From Nonomuraea endophytica (GTDB lineage: Bacteria; Actinomycetota; Actinomycetes; Streptosporangiales; Streptosporangiaceae), in contig NZ_JACHIN010000004.1 of assembly GCF_014203235.1 (NCBI RefSeq), forward strand, positions 372,001 to 436,000: a stretch of 64,000 nucleotides of DNA, read 5' to 3'. Shown in pieces: positions 34,819 through 44,220 of this stretch (positions are counted from its first letter, which is position 1; each line of letters opens with the position of its first letter). Position numbers and translations under genes: made by a program. The notes below the pieces were generated by a model, which was not told the origin of the DNA, searched no databases, and worked only from the letters and a program-made list of their open reading frames with translations.

Positions 34819-35379
34819 ATGGCAGCCAGCCGTGAGGACATCGTCGCCGTGGCGATCCAGCACCTCAACCACGCGCCGAACGCGTCGATGGCGGAGATCG
34901 CGCAGGCCGCCGGGGTCAGCCGCGCCACGCTGCACCGGCACTTCAGCACCCGCGCCGAGCTGCAGTACGAGCTCGCGTCGCGGGCCATGGACGCCTGGGC
35001 GAAGACGCACACCGCCGTCGGCCTCGACGAGGCCCTGAGCGCCGACCTCGACGCCGCCGGGATCAAACGGGTGCTCGACGAGCTGCTGACGGTCACGCTC
35101 GAGCACTCCGACGAGCACGGCTTCGCGCTCACCGACCACACCACGCACGGCCAGCCGGACCTGGTGCGCCACGCGAACGAGCTGGAGGAGAAGGAGATCG
35201 CCCTGTTCGCCGCCGCCCAACGGGCCGGCGTGCTGCGTGCGGACCTTCCGCCACGCTGGGTAAGCAATCTTGTGTACGGCCTGCTCGTGGCCGTGAGGGA
35301 GAGCATGCGGCAAGGGGACGTCGCACGCAGGGACCTGCCCAGGATCTTCCTTGACACGTTCTACCGGGGGACAACATGA
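34819..35379 (+). CDS. TetR family repressor of an MFS pump
   Basis: The 186-residue protein has a TetR HTH (SMAEIAQAAGVSRATLHRHF) and a helical ligand domain. ATG 34819 has GACGAGGG 6 nt upstream. Its stop overlaps the MFS start (ATGA), a standard repressor-pump operon. The 22-bp palindrome 18 bp before its start is the probable autoregulatory site. Confidence 0.92.
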   Translation: MAASREDIVAVAIQHLNHAPNASMAEIAQAAGVSRATLHRHFSTRAELQYELASRAMDAWAKTHTAVGLDEALSADLDAAGIKRVLDELLTVTLEHSDEHGFALTDHTTHGQPDLVRHANELEEKEIALFAAAQRAGVLRADLPPRWVSNLVYGLLVAVRESMRQGDVARRDLPRIFLDTFYRGTT

Positions 35380-36881
35380 CGCTCAGCACCGCGCCCGTCG
35401 CGCACAAGCGCAGATGGGCCGGACTCGCCGTCCTGTCGGCCAGCCTCCTGCTGGTCGTCATGGACATGACCATCCTGAACGTGGCGCTGCCGGCGATCTC
35501 GGCCAGCCTGCGCCCGGACGCCATCCAGCTGCTGTGGATGGTCGACGTCTACTCGCTGGTCCTGGCCGGCTTGCTGGTCACGGTGAGCGCGCTGGGCGAC
35601 CGGTGGGGGCGCAAGAGGATGCTCCTCACCGGGTTCGGCGTGTTCGGCCTCGCCTCCGTGCTGGTGATGTGGGCCGAGAGCCCCGGCGCGGTGATCGCGG
35701 TGCGCGCCCTGCTCGGCGTGGGCGGCGCCATGATCATGCCGTCCACGCTGTCGATGATCCGCGCGCTGTTCACCGACTCGCGCGAACGCGCCACCGCGCT
35801 GGGCGTCTGGGCGGCCATGGCGGCGGTCGGCGGCGCGCTCGGCCCGATCCTCGGCGGCTTCCTGGTGGAGAACTTCAGCTGGCACGCGGCCTTCCTGGTG
35901 AACGTGCCGGTCATGGCCGTCGCCGTGCTCGCCGGCCTGTTCTTGCTGCCCGAGTCGCGCAACCCGCGCCCCGGCCGCTGGGACGCGCTCGGCACCGTCC
36001 TGTCGATCGTCGGCATGGTCGGACTCGTCTACTCCATCAAGCACTTCGCCAAGGACGGCCTGACCGACCCGACCGCGCTGGTGTCGCTGGCCGTCGGCGC
36101 GCTCGCGCTGACCTGGTTCGTCCTGCGCAGCCTGCGCCGCCCCGACCCCCTGCTGGAGGTCAGGCTGTTCCGCAGCGGCCCGTTCACCTCCGGGGTGCTG
36201 GCCGCGCTCACCACCTCGATCGCCATGGCCGCGATGATGCTGCTCATGGCCCAGTGGATGCAGCTCGTCCAGGGCTACACCCCGCTGGAGACCGGAGTGC
36301 GCCTCCTGCCGACGGCCGCCACCGCGTTGATCGTCTCACCGCTGGCGCCCGCGATGGCGGAGCGGATCGGGGCGCGTACCGTGCTGGCCGGCGGGCTGGT
36401 CGTGGCGGGGCTCGGGTTCCTGGTGTTGTTCGCGGCGCCGCTGGTCTATGGCTGGGTCGCGCTCGCGCTGCTGCTCATCGGCGCGGGCATGGGCTCGCTG
36501 GCCATCGCCTCTGCCGTGATCATGTCGGGCGCGCCACTGGAGAAGGCGGGCAGCGCCGCGGCCATCGAGGAGACCAGCTACGAGGTGGGCGGGGTGCTCG
36601 GGGTAGCCGTCCTGGGCAGCGTCGCGGCGGCGGTCTACCGTGCGGCGCTGCCGTACACCGGAACTCGGGCCGAGGTCGTGCGCGAGTCGATCGGCGGCGC
36701 GCTCGACGTGGCCGCCACGCTCGGCGCGCAGGGCGCGCGGCTGGCCGAGCAGGCCAAGGTGGCCTTCGGCGACTCGATCGCGATGACGGGGGCGGTCGGC
36801 GCGGTGCTGATGCTGCTGGCGGCCGCGGCCGTGTGGAAGCTGACGCCGCGCACGCTCGACATCGGCGCGGCCCATCACTGA
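35376..36881 (+). CDS. DHA2-type MFS drug/proton antiporter
   Basis: The 501-residue protein has about 14 hydrophobic segments and the QacA/EmrB/SmvA pattern: VVMDMTILNVALPAIS in helix 1, GDRWGRKRMLL (motif A), and GALGPILGGFLVE (motif C). It should export hydrophobic cations or drugs using the proton gradient. It is coupled to its TetR gene by ATGA. Its end overlaps the convergent esterase gene by 7 bp. Confidence 0.92.
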   Translation: MTLSTAPVAHKRRWAGLAVLSASLLLVVMDMTILNVALPAISASLRPDAIQLLWMVDVYSLVLAGLLVTVSALGDRWGRKRMLLTGFGVFGLASVLVMWAESPGAVIAVRALLGVGGAMIMPSTLSMIRALFTDSRERATALGVWAAMAAVGGALGPILGGFLVENFSWHAAFLVNVPVMAVAVLAGLFLLPESRNPRPGRWDALGTVLSIVGMVGLVYSIKHFAKDGLTDPTALVSLAVGALALTWFVLRSLRRPDPLLEVRLFRSGPFTSGVLAALTTSIAMAAMMLLMAQWMQLVQGYTPLETGVRLLPTAATALIVSPLAPAMAERIGARTVLAGGLVVAGLGFLVLFAAPLVYGWVALALLLIGAGMGSLAIASAVIMSGAPLEKAGSAAAIEETSYEVGGVLGVAVLGSVAAAVYRAALPYTGTRAEVVRESIGGALDVAATLGAQGARLAEQAKVAFGDSIAMTGAVGAVLMLLAAAAVWKLTPRTLDIGAAHH

Positions 36882-37861
36882 AGCGCGCCCTTCAACATCG
36901 GGTACGCCCGGCGCAGCTCCCGCTGCCAGAAGGCGTGGTTGTGCCCGCCTCGGTAGAAGTGGGTGGTGACCGGGATGTCCAGCGCCCGCAGGCGGCCGGC
37001 GAAGGCTCGGGCGGCCCGGTTGGCCAGGTCCTCGACCAGGTCGCCGGCGCCCGCGGCCACGTACAGGCGCAGTCCCCTGAGCTTTTCGGCCTGGTCATAG
37101 GGGTTGTGCGCCTGCCAGGTGGCGCGCTGGCGTTCGGGGTCGCCCCAGATGCGCTTCCAGTCGGTGCCGAGGCAGCCGATCGTGGTGCCGGCCATCACCG
37201 CCTGGGGGACGCCGTCGCTGAGGATGTGCACGGCGCCGCTGAAGGAGGCGGCGGCCTTGAAGCCGCCCTTGGCCGCGTACAGCATGGCGCCCTGGCCGCC
37301 CATGGAGTAGCCCGCGATCGCCCTGGAGGGGCCGGCGCGGTAGCGGGACTCCAGGAGCGGCAGGAGCTCCTTCAGGTGATAGGTCTGCCATTTCGGGGGG
37401 CCGCCTTCACCGCCGTTCCACCAGTCGGAGTAGCTGCCGCACCGGCCGCCGTCGGGCATGACGACCATGAGGCCGTCGTCTCGGGTGAGGTCGTCGACGT
37501 CCGTCTTGGCGGTCCAGGAGGTGTGGTCGTCCAGGCCGCCGTGCAGGAGCCACAGGGCGGGCCAGCGTTCGCGTTCGTCCCAGCGCTTCGGGAGCAGGAG
37601 GCGGACCTTGGTGGTGGCGTCGAGGGCGGGTGAGCGGAGGGTGAGTTCGAGGCGGCGCTCGTCCAGCCGCTTCTCGTCCAGCACCTCGATCGAGGGCGCG
37701 GGCTCGGACGTGGGCTCAGACGATTTTTTCTGCGTTCCCGATTTTTCCGGATTTTTCACCTCTTGGGGCTGCCAGTCGGCCCTGAGGGCGACCACGACCA
37801 GCACGAACAGCGCGCCCGCGAGGATCGCGCCGATCAGGCAGCCACGCATCCGGGCTCGCAT
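36875..37861 (-). CDS. Membrane-anchored esterase (esterase D / antigen 85-like fold)
   Basis: The 328-residue protein has an N-terminal anchor (residues 8-26), a Lys/Ser/Glu linker, and an alpha/beta-hydrolase of the putative esterase family. It shows WLLHGGLDDHTSW, the nucleophile elbow AIAGYSMGGQGAM and the late His in FYRGGHNHAFW. It is likely outside the membrane and acts on acylated surface or antibiotic esters. Overlap with the MFS gene is 7 bp, tail to tail. Confidence 0.88.
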   Translation of the reverse strand: MRARMRGCLIGAILAGALFVLVVVALRADWQPQEVKNPEKSGTQKKSSEPTSEPAPSIEVLDEKRLDERRLELTLRSPALDATTKVRLLLPKRWDERERWPALWLLHGGLDDHTSWTAKTDVDDLTRDDGLMVVMPDGGRCGSYSDWWNGGEGGPPKWQTYHLKELLPLLESRYRAGPSRAIAGYSMGGQGAMLYAAKGGFKAAASFSGAVHILSDGVPQAVMAGTTIGCLGTDWKRIWGDPERQRATWQAHNPYDQAEKLRGLRLYVAAGAGDLVEDLANRAARAFAGRLRALDIPVTTHFYRGGHNHAFWQRELRRAYPMLKGALQ

Positions 37862-37917
37862 CGGCCCTCCTCACGCGGCGCCAGGACCCTGACGGCGGAA
37901 CCGCTGTTGGATGCGCG

Positions 37918-37923
37918 GATAAT
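37918..37923 (+). promoter_or_regulatory. -10 box for leaderless aldo/keto reductase gene
   Basis: GATAAT lies 6 nt before GTG 37930. At this distance the transcript would begin at or beside the start codon. No Shine-Dalgarno sequence is present. The -35 box is not clear. Confidence 0.5.
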
Positions 37924-37929
37924 AGCGAG

Positions 37930-38859
<930 letters not shown>

Positions 38860-39162
38860 CCCTGGACGCGGAGCCGAGGCGGAGGGTCGGGACGGGGAGG
38901 TCGCAGGGCGGCGGCACCCCGTGGGGTTTTGGCGCGCCGAGGCGGCGGGAAGGTCGGCGGTGGGGTTCGGCGCGCTATTGCGGCGGCCGGCGGAGGGCAC
39001 GGTGGCTGGGCAAGCATGCGTCGTGACGGCGAGAACCACGTCAGACTGCTGACCACCCTGCACGGACGTGTCGCACACGGCGGCGGGAGGCGCCAGCCGG
39101 GCTTGCCGTAACCCCAAAAAGCCCTACCCCCAAAAAAGCCGTAAAGCCCCGAGTAGGGGCGT
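38860..39162. other. Intergenic region without a confident gene
   Basis: About 300 bp of G-rich sequence lie between two convergent genes. Short open frames exist in both directions, but they lack ribosome binding sites and recognisable products. The right end has A- and T-runs and a hairpin (see the terminator at 39142-39165). I see nothing else here. Confidence 0.5.
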
Positions 39163-39165
39163 TTA
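39142..39165 (-). terminator. Hairpin terminator of the DUF1801 gene
   Basis: GCCCC-gagta-GGGGC forms a 5-bp stem flanked by a TAAA/TTTA pair with one bulged base. On the minus strand a T-rich stretch with a run of six T follows about 10 nt later. It overlaps the stop codon of the gene at 39163. Confidence 0.5.
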
Positions 39166-39537
39166 GCGAGAGGCAGTGAGCACGGAAGCGGCAGAAACCA
39201 GCGCGGCGAGATCCGGGTCGGAGAGGCGCGACTCGGTGGAGATTTTGACGTGGCGGGCCTTCTTGCCAGTGCCTTCAAGCAGCGCGGTCGGGTCCTGGGT
39301 GAGCAGGTCGGCGCCGCGGGCGAACATCAGGTTGATGTGCGCCTGATGCAGGGCGATCGCCACGATCAGCCCCTTGTACGTGCCGGGCTGGTACGTGTAG
39401 GCGATCAGCCGGGCCGGTTCGTCGACCTCCTCCTGCGCGTCCGGCAGCAGCCGGCGCAGGAAGTTTCGGGCGGCTCCGGCCAGGGTGCAGATCTCCGGTG
39501 AACAGGTGGCGAGCAGCGCGGCGGCCTGGTCTTCCAT
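39163..39537 (-). CDS. DUF1801-family protein
   Basis: The 124-residue protein has the DUF1801 (YdhG-like) fold. It has LRRLLPDAQEEVDEPARLIA and YKGLIVAIALHQAHINLMFA with a conserved Lys/Arg-rich end, GKKARHVKIS. Function in this family is unclear; it relates to small iron/frataxin-like folds. The gene is monocistronic, followed by a hairpin. Confidence 0.75.
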   Translation of the reverse strand: MEDQAAALLATCSPEICTLAGAARNFLRRLLPDAQEEVDEPARLIAYTYQPGTYKGLIVAIALHQAHINLMFARGADLLTQDPTALLEGTGKKARHVKISTESRLSDPDLAALVSAASVLTASR

Positions 39538-39603
39538 GACAAGACTCTATCGTCCGGGCTCGGAACCGAGGGTGGGGCGCCCGGGTCAGGGCGCCCCACC
39601 CGG

Positions 39604-41205
39604 TCAGTGCTCGGTGGCCTTCTCCGCGCCCACGCCGGTGAGCGAGCGGACCTCGATCTCGGCGTACTTGGCGGCGTTGTACTCCTTGCTGAGCACGGTG
39701 CCGAGCCAGCCGAAAAAGAAGCCGAGCGGGATCGAGATGATGCCGGGGTTGGACAGGTTCCAGATGTGGAAGTCGGCGCCCTTGATCAGCGCGGTCTTGG
39801 AGCCGGAGACCACCGGCGAGAAGACCACGAGGATCAGGCAGGAGATCAGGCCGCCGTAGATGGAGGCGACGGCGCCGGCGGTGTTGAACCGCTTCCAGAA
39901 CAGGCTGTACAGGATCGCCGGCAGGTTGCCCGACGCGGCGACGGCGAAGGCCAGCGCGACGAGGAACGCGACGTTCTGGCCCTGGGCGAGGATGCCGAGC
40001 CCGATGGCGGCGGCACCGATGACCAGGGCGGAGACGCGGGCCACGACGACCTCTTCGCGCTCGGTGGCGGTGCCCTTCTTGAACACGTGGGCGTACAGGT
40101 CGTGGGCGAAGCTGGACGAGGAGGCCAGCGTGAGCCCGGCGACCACGGCCAGGATCGTGGCGAAGGCGACGGCGCCGATGAGCGCCAGCAGGACGGTGCC
40201 GCCGACGGAGCCGAAGAAGTTCTCGCCGATGGCGGCGGCGAGTTGTGGTGCGGCCGTGTTGCCCGCGGTGTCGGTGGCCGGGATCTTGACCAGCGCCGCC
40301 GCACCGAAGCCGAGCACCAGCGTCAGCAGGTAGAACGTGCCGATGATGCCGATGCCCCACAGGACGGACTTGCGGGCGTCCTTGGCGGTGGGCACGGTGT
40401 AGAAGCGGATCAGGATGTGCGGCAGGCCGGCGGTGCCGAGGACGAGCGCGAGTCCGAGGCTGATCAGGTCGATCTTGCCCATGAGGCCCTGGGCTTCGGT
40501 GCCGTACTTGAGGCCGGGTTCGAGGAACGCCGCGCCCTTGCCGCTGGCCTCGGTGGCGGCGCCGAGCAGCGCCGAGAGGTTGAAGTTGTACTTGGCCAGC
40601 ACCAGCACGGTGATCAGCGCCGCGCCGCCCATGAGCAGGACGGCCTTGACGATCTGGACCCAGGTGGTGCCCTTCATGCCGCCGAACACCACGTAGACGA
40701 TCATCAGCGCGCCGACGGCGACGATCGTCCAGTTCTTGGCCTCGGCGCTGGTGATGCCGAGCAGCAGCCCGACCAGCGCGCCCGCGCCGACCATCTGGGC
40801 CAGCAGGTAGAAGATGCTGACGACGATGGTGGAGACGCCGGCCGCGGTGCGGACCGGGCGCGGGCTCATCCGGAAGGCCAGCACGTCGGCCATCGTGAAC
40901 TTGCCCGAGTTACGCATGAGCTCGGCGACCAGCAGCAGCGCCACCAGCCAGGCGACCAGGAAGCCGATGGAGTAAAGGAAGCCGTCGTAGCCGGACAGCG
41001 CGATCATGCCGGCGATGCCGAGGAACGAGGCGGCCGACATGTAGTCGCCGCCGATGGCCAGGCCGTTCTGGACGCCGGTGAAAGAACGCCCGCCGGCGTA
41101 GTAGTCGGCGGCGGTCTTGGTGTTGCGGCTGGCCCAGAAGGTGATGCCGAGCGTGGCGGCCACGAACGTCAGGAACAGGATCGTGGAAAGCGTGGACGAA
41201 CTCAC
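39604..41205 (-). CDS. actP: Cation/acetate symporter
   Basis: The 533-residue sodium:solute symporter has about 13 helices and the ActP signatures ADYYAGGRSFTGVQNGLAIG and GDYMSAASFLGIAGMIALSG, then GLPHILIRFYTVPTAKDARK. It should take up acetate or similar short acids. GTG 41205 overlaps the stop of the DUF485 gene (GTGA), the standard yjcH-actP arrangement. A CRP-like palindrome lies upstream of the operon. Confidence 0.92.
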   Translation of the reverse strand: MSSSTLSTILFLTFVAATLGITFWASRNTKTAADYYAGGRSFTGVQNGLAIGGDYMSAASFLGIAGMIALSGYDGFLYSIGFLVAWLVALLLVAELMRNSGKFTMADVLAFRMSPRPVRTAAGVSTIVVSIFYLLAQMVGAGALVGLLLGITSAEAKNWTIVAVGALMIVYVVFGGMKGTTWVQIVKAVLLMGGAALITVLVLAKYNFNLSALLGAATEASGKGAAFLEPGLKYGTEAQGLMGKIDLISLGLALVLGTAGLPHILIRFYTVPTAKDARKSVLWGIGIIGTFYLLTLVLGFGAAALVKIPATDTAGNTAAPQLAAAIGENFFGSVGGTVLLALIGAVAFATILAVVAGLTLASSSSFAHDLYAHVFKKGTATEREEVVVARVSALVIGAAAIGLGILAQGQNVAFLVALAFAVAASGNLPAILYSLFWKRFNTAGAVASIYGGLISCLILVVFSPVVSGSKTALIKGADFHIWNLSNPGIISIPLGFFFGWLGTVLSKEYNAAKYAEIEVRSLTGVGAEKATEH

Positions 41206-41534
41206 TTGGTCTGCTCCTCGACTTCGTGCCGGAGCTTGTCGGCCAGCGGGTCCAGCTTCTTCTCCGCGTGCCTGGAGTAGGCCAAGGCGATCAAGAAGGT
41301 GGAGACGAACTGCAGCAGGCCCAGAATCAAACCGATGTTGATGTTGCCGAGCACCTGAATGCCCATGAAGTCACGTGCCCACCCGGACAGCACGACGTAC
41401 AGGAGGTACCAGACGAGGAACGCGACAGTCATCGGGAAGGTCCAAGCGCGGAACCTGCGCTTCAACTCCTGGAATTCGCTGCTTTGCTGAACCCGTTCAT
41501 AGACCGACGCGTCGTGTTCTTGTGTTGTCACCAT
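41202..41534 (-). CDS. DUF485 membrane protein, ActP partner
   Basis: The 110-residue protein has two transmembrane helices: FPMTVAFLVWYLLYVVLSGW, and NIGLILGLLQFVSTFLIALAY split by the family turn. It precedes an ActP-type symporter, as YjcH does in other bacteria, and may assist insertion or activity. GGGAGG lies very close to the ATG, so the true start may be the following GTG codon. Confidence 0.9.
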   Translation of the reverse strand: MVTTQEHDASVYERVQQSSEFQELKRRFRAWTFPMTVAFLVWYLLYVVLSGWARDFMGIQVLGNINIGLILGLLQFVSTFLIALAYSRHAEKKLDPLADKLRHEVEEQTK

Positions 41535-41547
41535 GCCTCCCGCTTAG

Positions 41548-41563
41548 TGTGATGGGGATCACG
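41548..41563 (-). promoter_or_regulatory. CRP/GlxR-like binding site before the acetate-transport operon
   Basis: TGTGA-N6-TCACG at 41548-41563 matches the CRP-family consensus TGTGA-N6-TCACA at 9 of 10 fixed positions. It is centred about 21 bp upstream of the DUF485 start. Acetate-uptake genes are cAMP-regulated in Escherichia coli and by GlxR in corynebacteria. The close spacing suggests repression or a short leader, not classic class-I activation. Confidence 0.55.
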
Positions 41564-41772
41564 CACAAGGTAAGAGCGCAAACTACCCTCCGTGGAGTGC
41601 CACAGTCCCGTCGTTCGGCGAGCCGCCGCCGCGTGGCGTTTAGTTGGGCATGGCCTGCGGTGAAAGGTCCGTTTGACGCGATAAGCGGCACCCGCCGTTG
41701 TTTAGCGGGATATGTCTGAGCATTCGAGAAAAATGGCCGCTTGACTTGTATACATGCAACTACTCTGCGTAA

Positions 41773-42468
41773 TCAAGCAAGCTCAGCCAGTACGGCGGCG
41801 GCCAGCGCGGCCACCTCCCCATCCGTTTCCCCCGCCAGCGCGGTCAGCCGCTCGACGGCCCGCGCCGCGTCGAAGTGGCCGAGCAGGCGCGCCGCCTGCA
41901 CCCGGAAGGACTGACCGGCCCGGGTTCCAGCGGCGGCGCCGGTCCGTCCAGCGGATCGCAGTCCGGATCGCGGAAGAAGCGGGCCCTGGCCTTCTTCACC
42001 CGGACCCTGGCCGCCTTCCGCAGCTCCGCCCGCACGTCTTCCACGCCGGGGTCGCCGCTGAGCCCGGCCAGGAGGTCCTGCCCCTGGCACGGTCCAGGCC
42101 GGTGAGCTCGTAGGCCGCGCGCACCCGGTGCGAACCCGCCACCCGGACGTCGGCCGCGAGCGCGGCCAGCGCCCCCGGGGGCTCGGCCGACCCCTCGGTG
42201 ACCCGCAGGAGTGCGGCGCCGTCGAGGGCGGTCGATGGGCCGTCGTAGACGCAGCGGATGACGTCGCCCTTGCGGTAGTCGCCCTCGGGGTGGCCGTAGG
42301 CCCACAGCTCGTCACCGGGTTCCGGGCGGGCCGCGCCTTGAAGACCTCGGCCAGGTCGAGCTTGAGCGCGGCGATGTCGCGTTCCTGGCCGTCGTCCCCG
42401 CCGGCGACCTCGATGTAGAGGGGGGCGCCGCCGACTTCCACCCGGACGCGCTCGATCTCGTTGTCCAT
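41773..42468 (-). pseudogene. Trypsin-like/HEAT effector-type gene with three frameshifts
   Basis: Coding sequence continues through three reading frames. Segment one (from ATG 42468 to about 42334) gives MDNEIERVRVEVGGAPLYIE and resembles trypsin-co-occurring domains. Segment two (about 42325-42095) reads GDELWAYGHPEGDYRKGDVI, like the end of the trypsin-like domain of actinobacterial conflict proteins. Segment three (about 42085-41925) reads VEDVRAELRKAARVRVKKAR, and segment four returns to the first frame with a HEAT-like FRVQAARLLGHFDAAR. Each change equals one missing base, near G/C runs. It is either a pseudogene or read error. No protease catalytic triad is visible. Confidence 0.7.
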
Positions 42469-42521
42469 GCCGAACTCCCGCCGCAGGAGGGCTTTTCGCG
42501 CCGCGGGCCGCTTGACAGCCT

Positions 42522-43340
42522 TCAGCCCTTGACGGCTCCGGCGGTCAGGCCCTCGACGATGTAGCGGCGGATCGCGGCGAACAGGATGAGGGTGGGGATG
42601 ACCGAGACGACGGTGGCCGCGGCCATCGAGCCCCAGTCGATGTCGTACTGGGTGATGAAGGAGTTCATGGCGACCGGGACCGTCTTGGCGTCCTCGCTGT
42701 CGATGAAGGTGATGGCCAGGAACAGCTCGTTCCAGCACTGCACGAACGCGAAGATGAACGTCGCCGCGATGCCCGGCAGCATCACCGGGATGACCACGCG
42801 GACCAGCGCCGACAGCCGCGAGGCCCCGTCCACCTGGGCCGCCTCCTCCAGCGCGACCGGCACCCGTTCGTAGAAACCGCGCATGATGATCGTGGAGAAC
42901 GGCACCAGCATCGCGACATAGACCACCATGAGGCCCGCCAGCCGGTTGAGCAGGTCGAGGTCGGACATCAGCAGGTAGAGCGGGCCCAGGGCGATGAACA
43001 GCGGGATCATCTGGGTCACCAGGAAGGCCAGCATCAGCGCGCCCCTGCCGGGGAAGGTGAAGCGGGCCAGCGTGTAGCCGCCGAGCACGCCGATCACGGT
43101 GACGGCGGCCGCCGCGACCAGCGAGACCATCAGGCTGTTGGCGAGGTAGCGGCCAAAGTCGGCGAACTCGAACAGCTCCGCGTAGTGCTCGAAGGTGACG
43201 TTGGCCGGCCAGTACTTCAGCGGCATCGAGAAGATCTCGGCCTTGGGCTTGAGCGAGGTGACGACGATCCAGTAGAGCGGGAAGACGGTGATGAGCAGCC
43301 AGATGCCCAGCACCGTCCCCTTAGCGAGCCTTTTCACCAT
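42522..43340 (-). CDS. Carbohydrate ABC transporter permease (MalG type)
   Basis: The 272-residue protein has six helices and the cytoplasmic EAA loop YERVPVALEEAAQVDGASRL, followed by the terminal IRRYIVEGLTAGAVKG typical of MalG-like sugar permeases. It overlaps the MalF-type gene by 20 bp. It is the last gene of the transporter operon; no ATPase gene is present, so a shared MsiK-type ATPase is likely, as in other actinomycetes. Confidence 0.93.
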   Translation of the reverse strand: MVKRLAKGTVLGIWLLITVFPLYWIVVTSLKPKAEIFSMPLKYWPANVTFEHYAELFEFADFGRYLANSLMVSLVAAAAVTVIGVLGGYTLARFTFPGRGALMLAFLVTQMIPLFIALGPLYLLMSDLDLLNRLAGLMVVYVAMLVPFSTIIMRGFYERVPVALEEAAQVDGASRLSALVRVVIPVMLPGIAATFIFAFVQCWNELFLAITFIDSEDAKTVPVAMNSFITQYDIDWGSMAAATVVSVIPTLILFAAIRRYIVEGLTAGAVKG

Positions 43341-44220
43341 CGGCGGACCTCGTCACGTTCAGGTAGAAGATGCTGAAGGCCAGCAGCAACGCCAGGACCA
43401 GCAGCCCGACGGCGCCGGCCCGGCCGTAGTCGCCGCCCATGACCTGCTGGATGAGGAAGGTGGTGACGATGTCGGTGCTGCCGGCGGGCCCGCCGCCGGT
43501 CATGGAGTAGATCAGGTCGGGGAAGTTGAGAATCCAGATGATCCGCAGCAGCACGATCAGCGCCAGCGTGGGCCGGATGTGCGGCAGCGTGACGTGCCAG
43601 AACTGGCGCAGCCGGGAGGCGCCGTCGACGCCGGCCGCCTCGTAAAGCTCCTTGGGGACCGACTGCAGCGCGGCCATGATCATGATGGCGAAGAACGTCG
43701 TGCCGTACCAGACGTTGGCCACGATGACCGAGGTCATCGCCCAGCCGGGCGTGGACAGGAAGCCGATGCGCTGGTCGATGATCCCGGTCTTGAGCAGCAG
43801 GTCGTTGATCACGCCGAACTGCCCGTTGAACATCCACCGCCACAGCAGCCCGATCAGGAACCCGGACATGGCCCACGGGAAGAACACCCACGCCTGGTAG
43901 AGCCCGCGGCCCCTGAAGTGCCTCCTGAGCAGCAGCGCCAGCCCGAAGCCCAGCACGAACTGGAAGAACAGCGAGACCACGACCCACGTTCCGGTATTGC
44001 GCAGCGAGGTCCAGAACCGCTCCTCGGCCAGCACCGCGGCGAAGTTCTCCAGGCCGACGAACGGCGTCTGGGTCAGGTCGAACAGGTTGTAGCGCTGGAA
44101 GGCCATGACGCTGCCGCGCACCATCGGCCAGTAGGTGAACAGGACGACGAACACGATCCCGGGCAGCAGGCACAGCGTGATGAACGCCGCCCTGCGCCCG
44201 GTGAACGCCCTTTTGGTCAC
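43321..44220 (-). CDS. Carbohydrate ABC transporter permease (MalF type)
   Basis: The 299-residue protein has six helices and the EAA motif KELYEAAGVDGASRLRQFWH. GTG 44220 overlaps the binding-protein stop (GTGA). With the MalG-type protein it forms the channel of a sugar importer. The N-terminus RAAFITLCLLPGIVFVVLF is typical of the family. Confidence 0.93.
   Translation of the reverse strand: MTKRAFTGRRAAFITLCLLPGIVFVVLFTYWPMVRGSVMAFQRYNLFDLTQTPFVGLENFAAVLAEERFWTSLRNTGTWVVVSLFFQFVLGFGLALLLRRHFRGRGLYQAWVFFPWAMSGFLIGLLWRWMFNGQFGVINDLLLKTGIIDQRIGFLSTPGWAMTSVIVANVWYGTTFFAIMIMAALQSVPKELYEAAGVDGASRLRQFWHVTLPHIRPTLALIVLLRIIWILNFPDLIYSMTGGGPAGSTDIVTTFLIQQVMGGDYGRAGAVGLLVLALLLAFSIFYLNVTRSADGEKAR

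Noticed and set aside
38929..39111. A 60-codon plus-strand frame in the gap at 38860-39162
   Set aside because: No ribosome binding site, Gly/Arg-rich, no recognisable product; I treat the region as non-coding.
39607..41280. A long plus-strand frame opposite the actP gene
   Set aside because: Antisense shadow with Gly/Asp/Glu/Val-rich composition and no motif; the minus strand encodes a clear symporter.
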